From an uncultured Porphyromonadaceae bacterium (GTDB lineage: Bacteria; Bacteroidota; Bacteroidia; Bacteroidales; Muribaculaceae), in NCBI GenBank assembly GCA_902470475.1, contig CABRGT010000042.1, positions 1 to 16,834 on the forward strand: a stretch of DNA of 16,834 nt. Direction: 5' to 3'. The notes beneath the pieces are model-generated. The model searched no databases. It had not been told where the DNA came from and worked only from the letters and a program-made list of their open reading frames with translations. The translations under genes were made by a program, and so were the position numbers. Each line of letters starts with the position of its first letter. Positions within the stretch are counted from its first letter, which is position 1. Shown in pieces: positions 1-7,027 of this stretch.

Positions 1-38
1 CCCCGGCCAAGGGGCCGGCGGCTTCCTAAGACCCGACC

Positions 39-1427
39 TTGAAGATAACCGGCCAAAGATTCGGACGATTCATAAGGCCTGCGCTGACAGCCGTCGACTG
101 GGCGCTGGTCAACATCTTTTTCCTGGCGACCCTGCTGATCTACCCCGGTATGAGCGGCAGCGCGGAGTCGACGGGCTTTCTGTGGCTGTTTGTCAACCTC
201 AGCTTCATACCCGTCATAATCCGTGTATGGCACCGGGGCGACGATCTGCGGGCCATCCAGCTCGACCGCGTCGCCGTGGAATCGATGACCACCGTTGGGC
301 TGTATGCCCTGTTCTTCATGTCGCTGATCACGCTGACCGACGTCGCCCACCTGCCGCCGCGGTTCTATCTCACCTACTACGGAATGCTTACCGTGGCCCT
401 GGTGATGTGGTCGATAGCATCGCGCCGGCTGATCAAGCGCTACCGTCGTCGCGGCTACAATTACAAGCGTGTGATCATCGTGGGTACGAACGCCACCGCA
501 CGCCGCCTCTACGACCAGATGCTCAGCGACCCGGGATTCGGCTACAAGATCATGGGCTTCTTCGACCGCGAGTGGCGCCCCGACTTCGTGGGCCGCTACT
601 GCGGATCGCTCGACTCCCTCGACGCTTTCGTCAAGGCCAATCAGATAGATCAGATCTACTACACGATGCCCGGCCACGCCGAGCTCCTCACCAAGGTCGT
701 GAAGGTGGCCGATGACAACGTGGTCGACTTCTTCTACGTGCCTCAGATCTCGCAGTACATCTCGCGCAGCTTCCAGATGGACACTATCGGCGCGGTACCC
801 GTGCTGTCGATCCGCCGGAATCCTCTCAAGAAATCAATCAACCGCTTCGTCAAGCGCGGATTCGACATTATCTTCTCTTCGGTGTTCCTGTGCTTCTATC
901 CGCTGGTCTACATCCCCATCGCGATCGCCATCAAGGCATCCTCGCCCGGCCCGGTCTACTTCAAGCAGAAGCGCACGGGATACCGCGGCACGGAGTTCTG
1001 GTGCTACAAATTCCGCACCATGCGCGTAAACAACGACGCCGACAAGGCCCAGGCCACCCGCAACGATCCGCGCAAGACGCGCCTGGGCGACTTCCTGCGC
1101 CGCACGTCGCTCGACGAGCTGCCGCAGTTCATCAACGTGTTCAAGGGCGAGATGTCCGTCGTGGGGCCCCGTCCGCACATGGTCCGGCACACCGAGGAAT
1201 ATTCCAAGATCGTGGACCAGTACATGGTGCGCCACCTGGTCAAGCCCGGAATCACCGGATGGGCCCAGGTCAACGGCTACCGCGGCCTCACCGACGAGGT
1301 GTGGAAGATGGAGAAGCGCGTGCAGTACGACGTGTGGTACATCGAGAACTGGACCTTCCTGCTCGACCTCAAGATCATCGTCCGCACCGTCCTGAATGCC
1401 ATCCACGGCGAGAGCAACGCATTTTAA
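39..1427 (+). CDS. Polyprenyl-phosphate sugar-1-phosphate transferase (WcaJ-like)
   Basis: Inner-membrane enzyme that transfers a sugar-1-phosphate from a nucleotide sugar to undecaprenyl phosphate, the first step of exopolysaccharide, capsule or O-unit assembly. The 462-residue protein has the standard layout. About four membrane segments (roughly residues 15-37, 48-62, 84-100, 110-127) come first, then a Rossmann-like domain starting at VIIVGTNATARRL (145-157), a further membrane segment (275-299) and the catalytic bacterial sugar transferase domain to the end. Visible catalytic-domain motifs are KFRTM (324-328), the Asp359-Glu360 dyad in DELPQ, SVVGPRP (373-379) and KPGITGWAQVNGYRG (402-416). 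The start is TTG at 39: an in-frame TAA lies at 27-29, and the next Met (residue 38) would remove the first membrane helix. The malic enzyme gene begins 47 bp downstream. The family is clear; whether the sugar is glucose, galactose or another cannot be told. Confidence 0.93.
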   Translation: MKITGQRFGRFIRPALTAVDWALVNIFFLATLLIYPGMSGSAESTGFLWLFVNLSFIPVIIRVWHRGDDLRAIQLDRVAVESMTTVGLYALFFMSLITLTDVAHLPPRFYLTYYGMLTVALVMWSIASRRLIKRYRRRGYNYKRVIIVGTNATARRLYDQMLSDPGFGYKIMGFFDREWRPDFVGRYCGSLDSLDAFVKANQIDQIYYTMPGHAELLTKVVKVADDNVVDFFYVPQISQYISRSFQMDTIGAVPVLSIRRNPLKKSINRFVKRGFDIIFSSVFLCFYPLVYIPIAIAIKASSPGPVYFKQKRTGYRGTEFWCYKFRTMRVNNDADKAQATRNDPRKTRLGDFLRRTSLDELPQFINVFKGEMSVVGPRPHMVRHTEEYSKIVDQYMVRHLVKPGITGWAQVNGYRGLTDEVWKMEKRVQYDVWYIENWTFLLDLKIIVRTVLNAIHGESNAF

Positions 1428-1474
1428 ACAAATCGCGTAGCAGCGGTGTTGTAAGAACAAAAAACAATTCCGTC

Positions 1475-2806
1475 ATGAACAAGAAAGTCACCAGGCGGCA
1501 GGCTCTCGACTATCACCGGCTGCCGCAGCCGGGCAAGATCGAAGTCGTGCCCACCAAGCCATATGACACGCCCCACGACCTGGCCCTGGCCTACTCGCCC
1601 GGAGTGGCCTATCCGTGCCTCGAGATCGAAAAGCGGCCGGCCGAATCATACGAATACACCAACCGCGGCAATCTCGTGGCCGTCATCAGCAACGGCACAG
1701 CCGTGCTCGGGCTGGGCAACATCGGCGCCGAGGCGGCCAAGCCCGTCATGGAGGGCAAAGCGCTTCTGTTCAAGATCTTCGCCGGGCTCGACGCCTTCGA
1801 CATCGAAATCGACGAAAAAGACCCGCGCCGCTTCATCGACACCGTCAAATCGCTCGCGCCGACTTTCGGCGGAATCAACCTCGAGGACATCAAGGCCCCC
1901 GAATGCTTCGAGATAGAGGACGCGCTCAGGAGCGAATGCCCCATCCCGGTCATGCACGACGACCAGCACGGCACGGCGATCATCTCGGCCGCCGGACTGA
2001 TCAACGCGCTGGAGATACAGGCCAAGAACATAGGCGATGTGCGCATGGTGGTCAACGGAGCCGGAGCCGCGGCCCTGGCCTGCACGCGCCTTTACTGCGC
2101 GCTGGGCATGCGCCCGGAAAACATAGTCATGTGCGACTCGCACGGGGTCATCCGCGCCGACCGCACCGACCTCAATGAATACAAGCGCCGGTTCGCCACC
2201 GACCGCACCGACATCGCCACGCTGGCCGACGCCATGCGCGGCGCCGACGTGTTCCTGGGCCTGTCAGTCGCCGACGTTGTCACCCCGGAGATGCTCCGGT
2301 CGATGGCTCCGCGGCCGATAGTCTTCGCGCTGGCCAACCCCGACCCGGAAATCGCCTACGACGCGGCCATGGCGTCGCGCCCCGACATAGTGTTCGCCAC
2401 CGGACGCTCGGACTACCCCAACCAGATCAACAACGTGCTCGGCTTCCCCTACATATTCCGCGCGGCGCTCGACTGCCGCGCCACCACCATCAACGAGGAG
2501 ATGAAAAAGGCCGCCGCGCTGGCGATAGCCTCGCTGGCCCACGAGCCGGTGCCGGAGGACCTGGCGGCCGCCTACGGCGAGCCCGACCTGCATTTCGGAC
2601 GGCATTACATCCTGCCCAAGCCGTTCGACAAACGCCTGCTCACCACCGTGGCCCCGGCAATCATCGCCGCGGCCGAGGAATCGGGCGTGGCGCGCCGCCA
2701 TATCGACGACTACACGGCCTACGCACGCAGCCTGGAGACGATCCTGTGCACCAACGAGGCCCTGATCCGCTACCTGATCGAGGCCCAGACGCACTGCGAC
2801 CGCTGA
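1475..2806 (+). CDS. Malic enzyme, short form without phosphotransacetylase domain
   Basis: Cytosolic oxidative decarboxylation of malate to pyruvate with reduction of NAD(P). The 443-residue protein has the N-terminal malic domain with Tyr40 in LAYSPGVA, GLGNIG (79-84), the likely catalytic Lys95 in VMEGKALLFK, metal ligands Glu137-Asp138 and Asp162 in HDDQHGTA. The NAD(P)-binding Rossmann domain has VNGAGAAALA (193-202) and ends with FALANPDPEI and GRSDYPNQINN. The related MaeB enzymes are about 760 residues and carry a C-terminal phosphotransacetylase-like domain. Here the protein stops just past the linker, and the 120 bp before the next gene hold no remnant, so this is a true single-domain form. 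ATG 1475 is chosen because the open frame upstream overlaps the preceding gene and does not resemble protein. No promoter motif is visible in the 47-bp gap, so read-through from the transferase gene is likely. NAD versus NADP preference is not decidable here. Confidence 0.93.
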   Translation: MNKKVTRRQALDYHRLPQPGKIEVVPTKPYDTPHDLALAYSPGVAYPCLEIEKRPAESYEYTNRGNLVAVISNGTAVLGLGNIGAEAAKPVMEGKALLFKIFAGLDAFDIEIDEKDPRRFIDTVKSLAPTFGGINLEDIKAPECFEIEDALRSECPIPVMHDDQHGTAIISAAGLINALEIQAKNIGDVRMVVNGAGAAALACTRLYCALGMRPENIVMCDSHGVIRADRTDLNEYKRRFATDRTDIATLADAMRGADVFLGLSVADVVTPEMLRSMAPRPIVFALANPDPEIAYDAAMASRPDIVFATGRSDYPNQINNVLGFPYIFRAALDCRATTINEEMKKAAALAIASLAHEPVPEDLAAAYGEPDLHFGRHYILPKPFDKRLLTTVAPAIIAAAEESGVARRHIDDYTAYARSLETILCTNEALIRYLIEAQTHCDR

Positions 2807-2817
2807 CAGCTCTCTGC

Positions 2818-2850
2818 CGGAGGACGCGCCCCGCGGGAAAGCGTCCTCCG
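2818..2850 (+). terminator. Hairpin terminator after malic enzyme gene
   Basis: A perfect 10-bp GC-rich stem, CGGAGGACGC (2818-2827) with GCGTCCTCCG (2841-2850), encloses a 13-nt loop and starts 11 bp after the malic enzyme stop codon. Only a weak pyrimidine stretch follows, so it is a likely but not textbook intrinsic terminator. It would separate the first two genes from the glycosyltransferase gene, which has its own -7 element. Confidence 0.6.
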
Positions 2851-2911
2851 CTCCGTTCATCACACTCCGCAAAAAACCTTTTGAATTCCAGAAATATTCA
2901 AAATAATTAGC

Positions 2912-2919
2912 TACCTTTG
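2912..2919 (+). promoter_or_regulatory. Bacteroidetes -7 promoter element before GT39 gene
   Basis: TACCTTTG fits the Bacteroidetes -7 consensus TAnnTTTG and lies in an AT-rich stretch that contrasts with the GC-rich surroundings. It ends 8 bp before the ATG at 2928. No TTTG sits at the usual 19-22 nt upstream; the nearest, at 2880-2883, is 28 nt away, so the -33 element is weak or absent. If active, the transcript would be nearly leaderless. Confidence 0.55.
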
Positions 2920-2927
2920 CCTCACCT

Positions 2928-4757
2928 ATGAAACGATCGGTGTACTTCAGTCCCGGCCTCGTGCTTTTCGTCGGTCTCGTGATCCTGTGGATCCCGTGGC
3001 TCGGCGAGAGCCTGTTCTACTCAAAGGGCGAACCCCGCGAGGCAATCGTGGCGATGTCGATGCTTCAGTCGGGCGACTGGATCCTGCCCGTGTCGTGCGG
3101 CACGGACATACCGTTCAAGCCGCCCTTCCTCGCATGGCTCATAGCCGTCTTCGCAAAGATCTTCAACGGCGGCACCGTCAGCGAATTCATCTCGCGGCTT
3201 CCGTCGGCCATCGCGGCCATCGCACTGGTGATGGGCAGCTACGGCTGGGCGCGCAAGGTGCGCGGCGAGCGTTTCGCCGTGTGCATGGCGCTCGTGCTGG
3301 CCACATCGGTCGAGTTCTACCGCGCCGCCATGGCTTGCCGTGTCGACATGGTGCTGACGGCCTGCATGGTCGGAGCCATGTACATCCTCTATGAAGTCAA
3401 CGCCCACCGCGGCCACGACAACTTCTGGCGCTATCTGGCCGCCACGCTGCTGCTGACGTGCGCCGTGCTCACCAAGGGGCCCGTCGGCGCGCTGCTGCCC
3501 TGCTTCGTCATGGGCATATACTTCCTGCTCAGCGGCGAGCGCTTCCTGGGTACGCTGGGGCGCATGCTTGCGCTTTCGCTGGCGGCCTGCGTCATTCCCG
3601 CCGTATGGTACTATTACGCATGGCAGGAGGGCGGCTCGGGCTTCCTGTCGCTCGTATGGGAAGAAAACTTCCAGCGCCTTACTGGCACGATGCCCTACGA
3701 GTCGCATGTCAAGCCGTTCTGGTACAACTTCGTCACCATCATCATCGGCATGCTGCCCTGGACGCTGCTGGCCGTCATGGCCCTCGGCGCGTTCCGCCAC
3801 CTCATGTCGCAGCCGCTCAAGCCCGCGGGGCGCCTTGCGCTGACGGTCATCATCACCGTCACGGTGTTCTACTGCATCCCGGCCAGCAAGCGCAGCGTCT
3901 ACCTGCTGCCGATCTATCCCTTCCTGGCCTATGCCGTCGCCTCGATGGCCGAATCGCTCGCCGACACCCGCATCAACCTCGCATATACGCGCATCATGGC
4001 CGTGCTCGCCATCGCCGCGCCACTGATCGTGGCGGCCACGGCATTCTATCCGCTGGTACAATTCTCGTTCTCCGCCCCGGCTTGGTGGTCGTACGTCGTA
4101 CTTGCCGTGCCTGTGGCCGTAGCTGCCGGATGGTTTGCCAGGCGCCGGCGTCAGACCGATATCCACGGCGCCTGCATCATCACGTGGGCCGTACTCGTAG
4201 CCTATGGGGGCGCCATCATGCCTGCCGCGGTAAATCCCTTGTCCGACAAACCCGAGGCGGCCATGCTCGAAGCCATAGCGGCAGATGCCCCGATTTACGT
4301 CGTAGGGCCCGATAAATACGCCGCCAACGCCTATTGCATCAACTACTATGCCGGCGACCGCCTGCGTCGCCTCAGCAGTGCCGCAGAGGCCGATTCGTGC
4401 CCCAAGGGTACCGTCCTCATATTCCCCAATCTGCCCGACACGGCCGGGCTGCCCGCGACATATCATCTGACGCTGCTCAAGAGCCGTCTGGCCGACACCC
4501 GCCGCCCGGCCCTGTTCGCCGTACAGACCGGCGCGCCCGTCAGCCGGAAAAAGATCACAGCTGAAAAGGGAAAGATTACCTCCGAATTACCCGACACGCC
4601 TCCGGGACTGCCGGCAGCCGTCGACGAGATGCCCGCCGTAAGGCAGTCGCGCCTGGAGCACCGGAGCGACACGACCTCCCGTTTCCAGATCCGGCGCATC
4701 AGCCGCGACAGCACGCGCACGGCCCTCCCCGTCCCCACTGCCACACGCCCCGAATAA
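2928..4757 (+). CDS. GT39/ArnT-like polytopic membrane glycosyltransferase
   Basis: GT-C fold glycosyltransferase expected to move a sugar from a polyprenyl-phosphate donor to a lipid, glycan or protein acceptor on the periplasmic face of the inner membrane. The 609-residue protein has about eleven hydrophobic segments up to residue 430. Family hallmarks are the first-loop acidic motif GEPREAIVAMSMLQSGDW (34-51), FKPPFLAW (63-70), RVDMVL (138-143) with Asp140, LTKGPVG (181-187), PFWYN (263-267) and LLPIYPFLAYA (326-336). Residues about 440-535 form a soluble domain, as in ArnT-type enzymes. The last 75 or so residues are a basic, proline-rich, probably disordered tail that I do not recognise. 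ATG 2928 is needed to keep the first membrane segment (residues 9-25); GTG at 2940 is a possible alternative. The gene stands alone between a terminator and a repeat array. Lipid A aminoarabinose transfer is possible but no other arn gene is present, so the acceptor is unknown. Confidence 0.88.
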   Translation: MKRSVYFSPGLVLFVGLVILWIPWLGESLFYSKGEPREAIVAMSMLQSGDWILPVSCGTDIPFKPPFLAWLIAVFAKIFNGGTVSEFISRLPSAIAAIALVMGSYGWARKVRGERFAVCMALVLATSVEFYRAAMACRVDMVLTACMVGAMYILYEVNAHRGHDNFWRYLAATLLLTCAVLTKGPVGALLPCFVMGIYFLLSGERFLGTLGRMLALSLAACVIPAVWYYYAWQEGGSGFLSLVWEENFQRLTGTMPYESHVKPFWYNFVTIIIGMLPWTLLAVMALGAFRHLMSQPLKPAGRLALTVIITVTVFYCIPASKRSVYLLPIYPFLAYAVASMAESLADTRINLAYTRIMAVLAIAAPLIVAATAFYPLVQFSFSAPAWWSYVVLAVPVAVAAGWFARRRRQTDIHGACIITWAVLVAYGGAIMPAAVNPLSDKPEAAMLEAIAADAPIYVVGPDKYAANAYCINYYAGDRLRRLSSAAEADSCPKGTVLIFPNLPDTAGLPATYHLTLLKSRLADTRRPALFAVQTGAPVSRKKITAEKGKITSELPDTPPGLPAAVDEMPAVRQSRLEHRSDTTSRFQIRRISRDSTRTALPVPTATRPE

Positions 4758-4760
4758 CAG

Positions 4761-4980
4761 AAATTACTTCTGTTCTTGAGACCGCAGGCGAGACGCCTGC
4801 TTGCCCTGGCCGCGCCTGCGCCGACGTATCCGCATAAATTACTTCTCCTCTTGTGACCGCAGGCGAGACGCCTGCTTTCCCTGTACACGCCTGCGCTACG
4901 GCATCCGCATAAATTACTTCTCCTCCTGTGACCGCAGGCGAGATGCCTGCTTTCCCTGTACACGCTTGATTTCCCTGTAC
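4761..4980. repeat. 75-bp tandem repeat array with internal palindrome (2.8 copies)
   Basis: Unit 1 spans 4761-4835 and unit 2 spans 4836-4910, both exactly 75 bp. Unit 3 starts at 4911, follows unit 2 closely to about 4965, then diverges into a second copy of TTTCCCTGTAC (4951-4961 and 4970-4980). Each unit opens with AAATTACTTCT and carries GCAGGCG-AGA-CGCCTGC, a 7-bp stem with a 3-nt loop, at 4784-4800, 4859-4875 and 4934-4950 (one G-T wobble in the last). Units 1 and 2 also carry a second CGCCTGCG (4813-4820, 4888-4895) able to pair with the first arm instead. Units 1 and 2 differ at about 12 of 75 positions by my alignment. Because 75 is divisible by three, reading frames run through on both strands, but they look non-coding. 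The array begins 4 bp after the GT39 stop. Confidence 0.9.
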
Positions 4981-4983
4981 AAA

Positions 4984-5018
4984 CAAAAAAAGCGCGGCTC
5001 CGGAGGGAACCGCGCTTT
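4984..5018 (-). terminator. Intrinsic terminator of the SusC-SusD-lipoprotein operon
   Basis: A 9-bp perfect stem, AAAGCGCGG (4989-4997) with CCGCGCTTT (5010-5018), has a 12-nt loop. Read on the minus strand, it lies 22 bp after the lipoprotein stop codon and runs into a T-tract given by the A-run at 4984-4991. This is the classical form of an intrinsic terminator. On the plus strand the U-tract is poor (CTTTCGTT), so it would stop GT39 transcription less efficiently. Confidence 0.85.
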
Positions 5019-5040
5019 CGTTAGGTATTATCGCGTTTAT

Positions 5041-6999
5041 TTATTTTACGATATGGAAGAAATTCTTGCTGTCGACTTTGACCTTACCGGTGTTGAGACG
5101 GTAAGCGCGCTCAGCCGATACACGGAAGTTGCTGCGTACAGCGGCATTCAGGCGGCTGGTCTTGACAGGCTGGAATTTGCCCTTGGCCTTGGCGGGAGCC
5201 GAAGCAGAGCCGAAGTCGAAGAAGATGATACCGGTGGGATCAGCTTCCCAAGTATAGCCGAATTCCTCAAGACTGTAACCGAATACAGCGGGATAGATTT
5301 CCAGATAACCGTCGTTCCAGTCCTGACCGTAACCCCTGGCGATGATCGAGGCATCGTCAGCGCCATCGGCTGCGAAGAGACCTGCGGCATTGCCGATATA
5401 CAGATCAAGTACCTCTACTGCACCGGACTCATCTTTATCCTCAAAAGAGAAACCGCTGTACTGGGGCATGATCTTCACACAGTTCTCGTTGGCGGCGTCA
5501 ATATAGATGTCGGTCGCATTGGTGTTCTTGTTCAGATTATTGTACCACAGCGCGCAGTCTTCATTAGTATAGGGACTCTTGAGGCGGAACTGGGTGGGAT
5601 CGTCGTTCTTCACCTGACCCTGAACCTGCCATGCGAGGTCTTCGAGTGTAGCCACAGTTCCGTCGTTGAAGGTGAAACGGAACATCGGGCAAGCCCACGC
5701 GTCAACATAATCCACGGTCGCGCAGTTGGTCCATTCGGAAGCCGCACCGCCATTGACAGTGAACTTCACGAAGGCTGCGTTCATGGGCTCGTCGCCGTTG
5801 AGGGTGATGCCTACCGCGAAGTAGTCGCCGGCGACGGTGACGGGGATAGCCACCTCAACGTTCTCGCCTGCAGCGGCGCTGACGGTGGGAACCTGACCCT
5901 GCAGCATAGCCGTGAGGAGCTGCTGGGCGCTTGTAAAGTCGGCCGAAGCGGCGAATACAGCACCTGTGCTGCTTGAACCGATGTTGGCGGTGATCAGAGC
6001 GCTCATGCTTTCGTCGGGGGCGATAAGGGTGCCCTTGTAGGCCATCGTGAGATTGTAGTCGGCATATTCACCGGCCTGGAATGTCTCGAAGCCGATAGGA
6101 TCGTTACCCTGAAGTGTCAGGAACTCGCCCTGATAGAGCACGCAGTAACCTACTGCGAGTTCGAACAGGCCGGTCTGCGGGTCGAAGGTCGACATGGATT
6201 CAGCCTGGGCGATGTCAGCCGGAGTAGCCTCGGCATCGGTAGCCATCAGCTCGCCGTACGACATGATGTAGAGGTCAAGCGGAGTGTCGACACCCTGTAC
6301 GTTGATCTGCTGGCCTGTAACCTGAGCGGGGATAACGATGACATTGGTCGTCTTGTTCCAGTTCATCAGCAGGGTCACGTTGCGGCCCCAGTGCTCGATG
6401 CGGAACTGGGCCAGATCGGGATTCTCCTGGTTCTCGCGGATCGACAGAGGCAGATCGGGATCGTCGCCGCTGAGGAAGTACGACAGGTTGAGAGCGTAGT
6501 TCCATGTACCCACGCCTTCACCGTAAGGCTGCCATTCGCCCCAGGCCTCGGCACGGGTGACGGTGAGCGTGATGCTCGAAAGGCCGTAGTTGAAGCCGGG
6601 AGTATCCTGGCCGAGAGCAACGGTTACCTTGTAGGGCACCGAAGTGGGCATCGCTGCAGCATCAACGGGAATCACGAGATCCACGGAAGTCTGTCCTTCG
6701 GCGAAAGCCACCTGGGCGGGAACGTGGATAGGGCTTTCCTCGGCGGTCAGCGTAGCGCCGCTCATGCTCACGGTCGATACCAGTGAATAGGTGGCGGCAT
6801 CGGTGATACCGTTGCGGTCAACGGTCACCGTCATCGTCGTGGAAGCAGTGGCGAGGTCTACCGTGGTAGACTGGTTCGACGGGAAGTAGACGCCGTTGCT
6901 CGGTGCGCCGGGCATGTAGTCGTCGTCATCGTCGCAGGCGGTGAAGCCCAGCGACATTGCCGTCGCAACTGCTATCAATGTATATTTGAAGAATTTCAT
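5041..6999 (-). CDS. Surface lipoprotein of the SusCD operon (SusE/F or SGBP position)
   Basis: Predicted outer-membrane, surface-exposed lipoprotein, probably a substrate-binding partner of the adjacent SusC/SusD pair. The 652-residue protein starts with a short hydrophobic signal and a lipobox ending at Cys22, followed by five Asp residues. Such acidic stretches act as surface export signals in Bacteroidetes lipoproteins. Residues about 36-148 form an Ig-like beta domain, with FAEGQTSVDLVIPV resembling Calx-beta edges. Two stretches, about 153-285 and 423-575, look like copies of one beta-rich domain: each starts at a Trp, has an N/D-D-P..QFR-type motif (193-200, 465-472), an Asn/Trp cluster, a T-rich strand leading to I-x-A, and a DLYI strand (242-245, 532-535). 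The basic C-terminal tail (about 605-652) is not explained. It is the last gene of the operon, 28 bp after susD and 22 bp before the terminator. No catalytic motif is visible. Ligand unknown. Confidence 0.82.
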   Translation of the reverse strand: MKFFKYTLIAVATAMSLGFTACDDDDDYMPGAPSNGVYFPSNQSTTVDLATASTTMTVTVDRNGITDAATYSLVSTVSMSGATLTAEESPIHVPAQVAFAEGQTSVDLVIPVDAAAMPTSVPYKVTVALGQDTPGFNYGLSSITLTVTRAEAWGEWQPYGEGVGTWNYALNLSYFLSGDDPDLPLSIRENQENPDLAQFRIEHWGRNVTLLMNWNKTTNVIVIPAQVTGQQINVQGVDTPLDLYIMSYGELMATDAEATPADIAQAESMSTFDPQTGLFELAVGYCVLYQGEFLTLQGNDPIGFETFQAGEYADYNLTMAYKGTLIAPDESMSALITANIGSSSTGAVFAASADFTSAQQLLTAMLQGQVPTVSAAAGENVEVAIPVTVAGDYFAVGITLNGDEPMNAAFVKFTVNGGAASEWTNCATVDYVDAWACPMFRFTFNDGTVATLEDLAWQVQGQVKNDDPTQFRLKSPYTNEDCALWYNNLNKNTNATDIYIDAANENCVKIMPQYSGFSFEDKDESGAVEVLDLYIGNAAGLFAADGADDASIIARGYGQDWNDGYLEIYPAVFGYSLEEFGYTWEADPTGIIFFDFGSASAPAKAKGKFQPVKTSRLNAAVRSNFRVSAERAYRLNTGKVKVDSKNFFHIVK

Positions 7000-7027
7000 A
7001 TTGATAATCGTTTGAAATGTTATTTAA

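Noticed and set aside
1..20. CCGGCC-AAGG-GGCCGG hairpin at the left edge as a terminator
   Set aside because: A 6-bp stem without a T-run, possibly inside an upstream coding end. The window edge prevents a judgement.
3021..4466. 481-codon minus-strand frame opposite the GT39 gene
   Set aside because: Composition is His, Arg and Gly rich with no domain, and the plus strand carries clear GT39 motifs and membrane helices.
4761..4980. CRISPR array
   Set aside because: The units are directly adjacent 75-bp repeats with no unique spacers, and no cas genes are present.
4463..4986. Two minus-strand open frames over the GT39 3' end and repeat array, encoding repeated CTGKAGVSPAV-like peptides
   Set aside because: The peptide repeat is explained by the 75-bp DNA unit being divisible by three. 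The frames overlap the GT39 coding end, and two frames show the same repeat, as expected from non-coding tandem DNA.
4801..5976. 391-codon plus-strand frame through the repeats and opposite the lipoprotein gene
   Set aside because: It runs through the terminator at 4984-5018 and antisense to the lipoprotein coding region, with no recognisable domain or promoter. It is a shadow of GC-rich minus-strand coding sequence.
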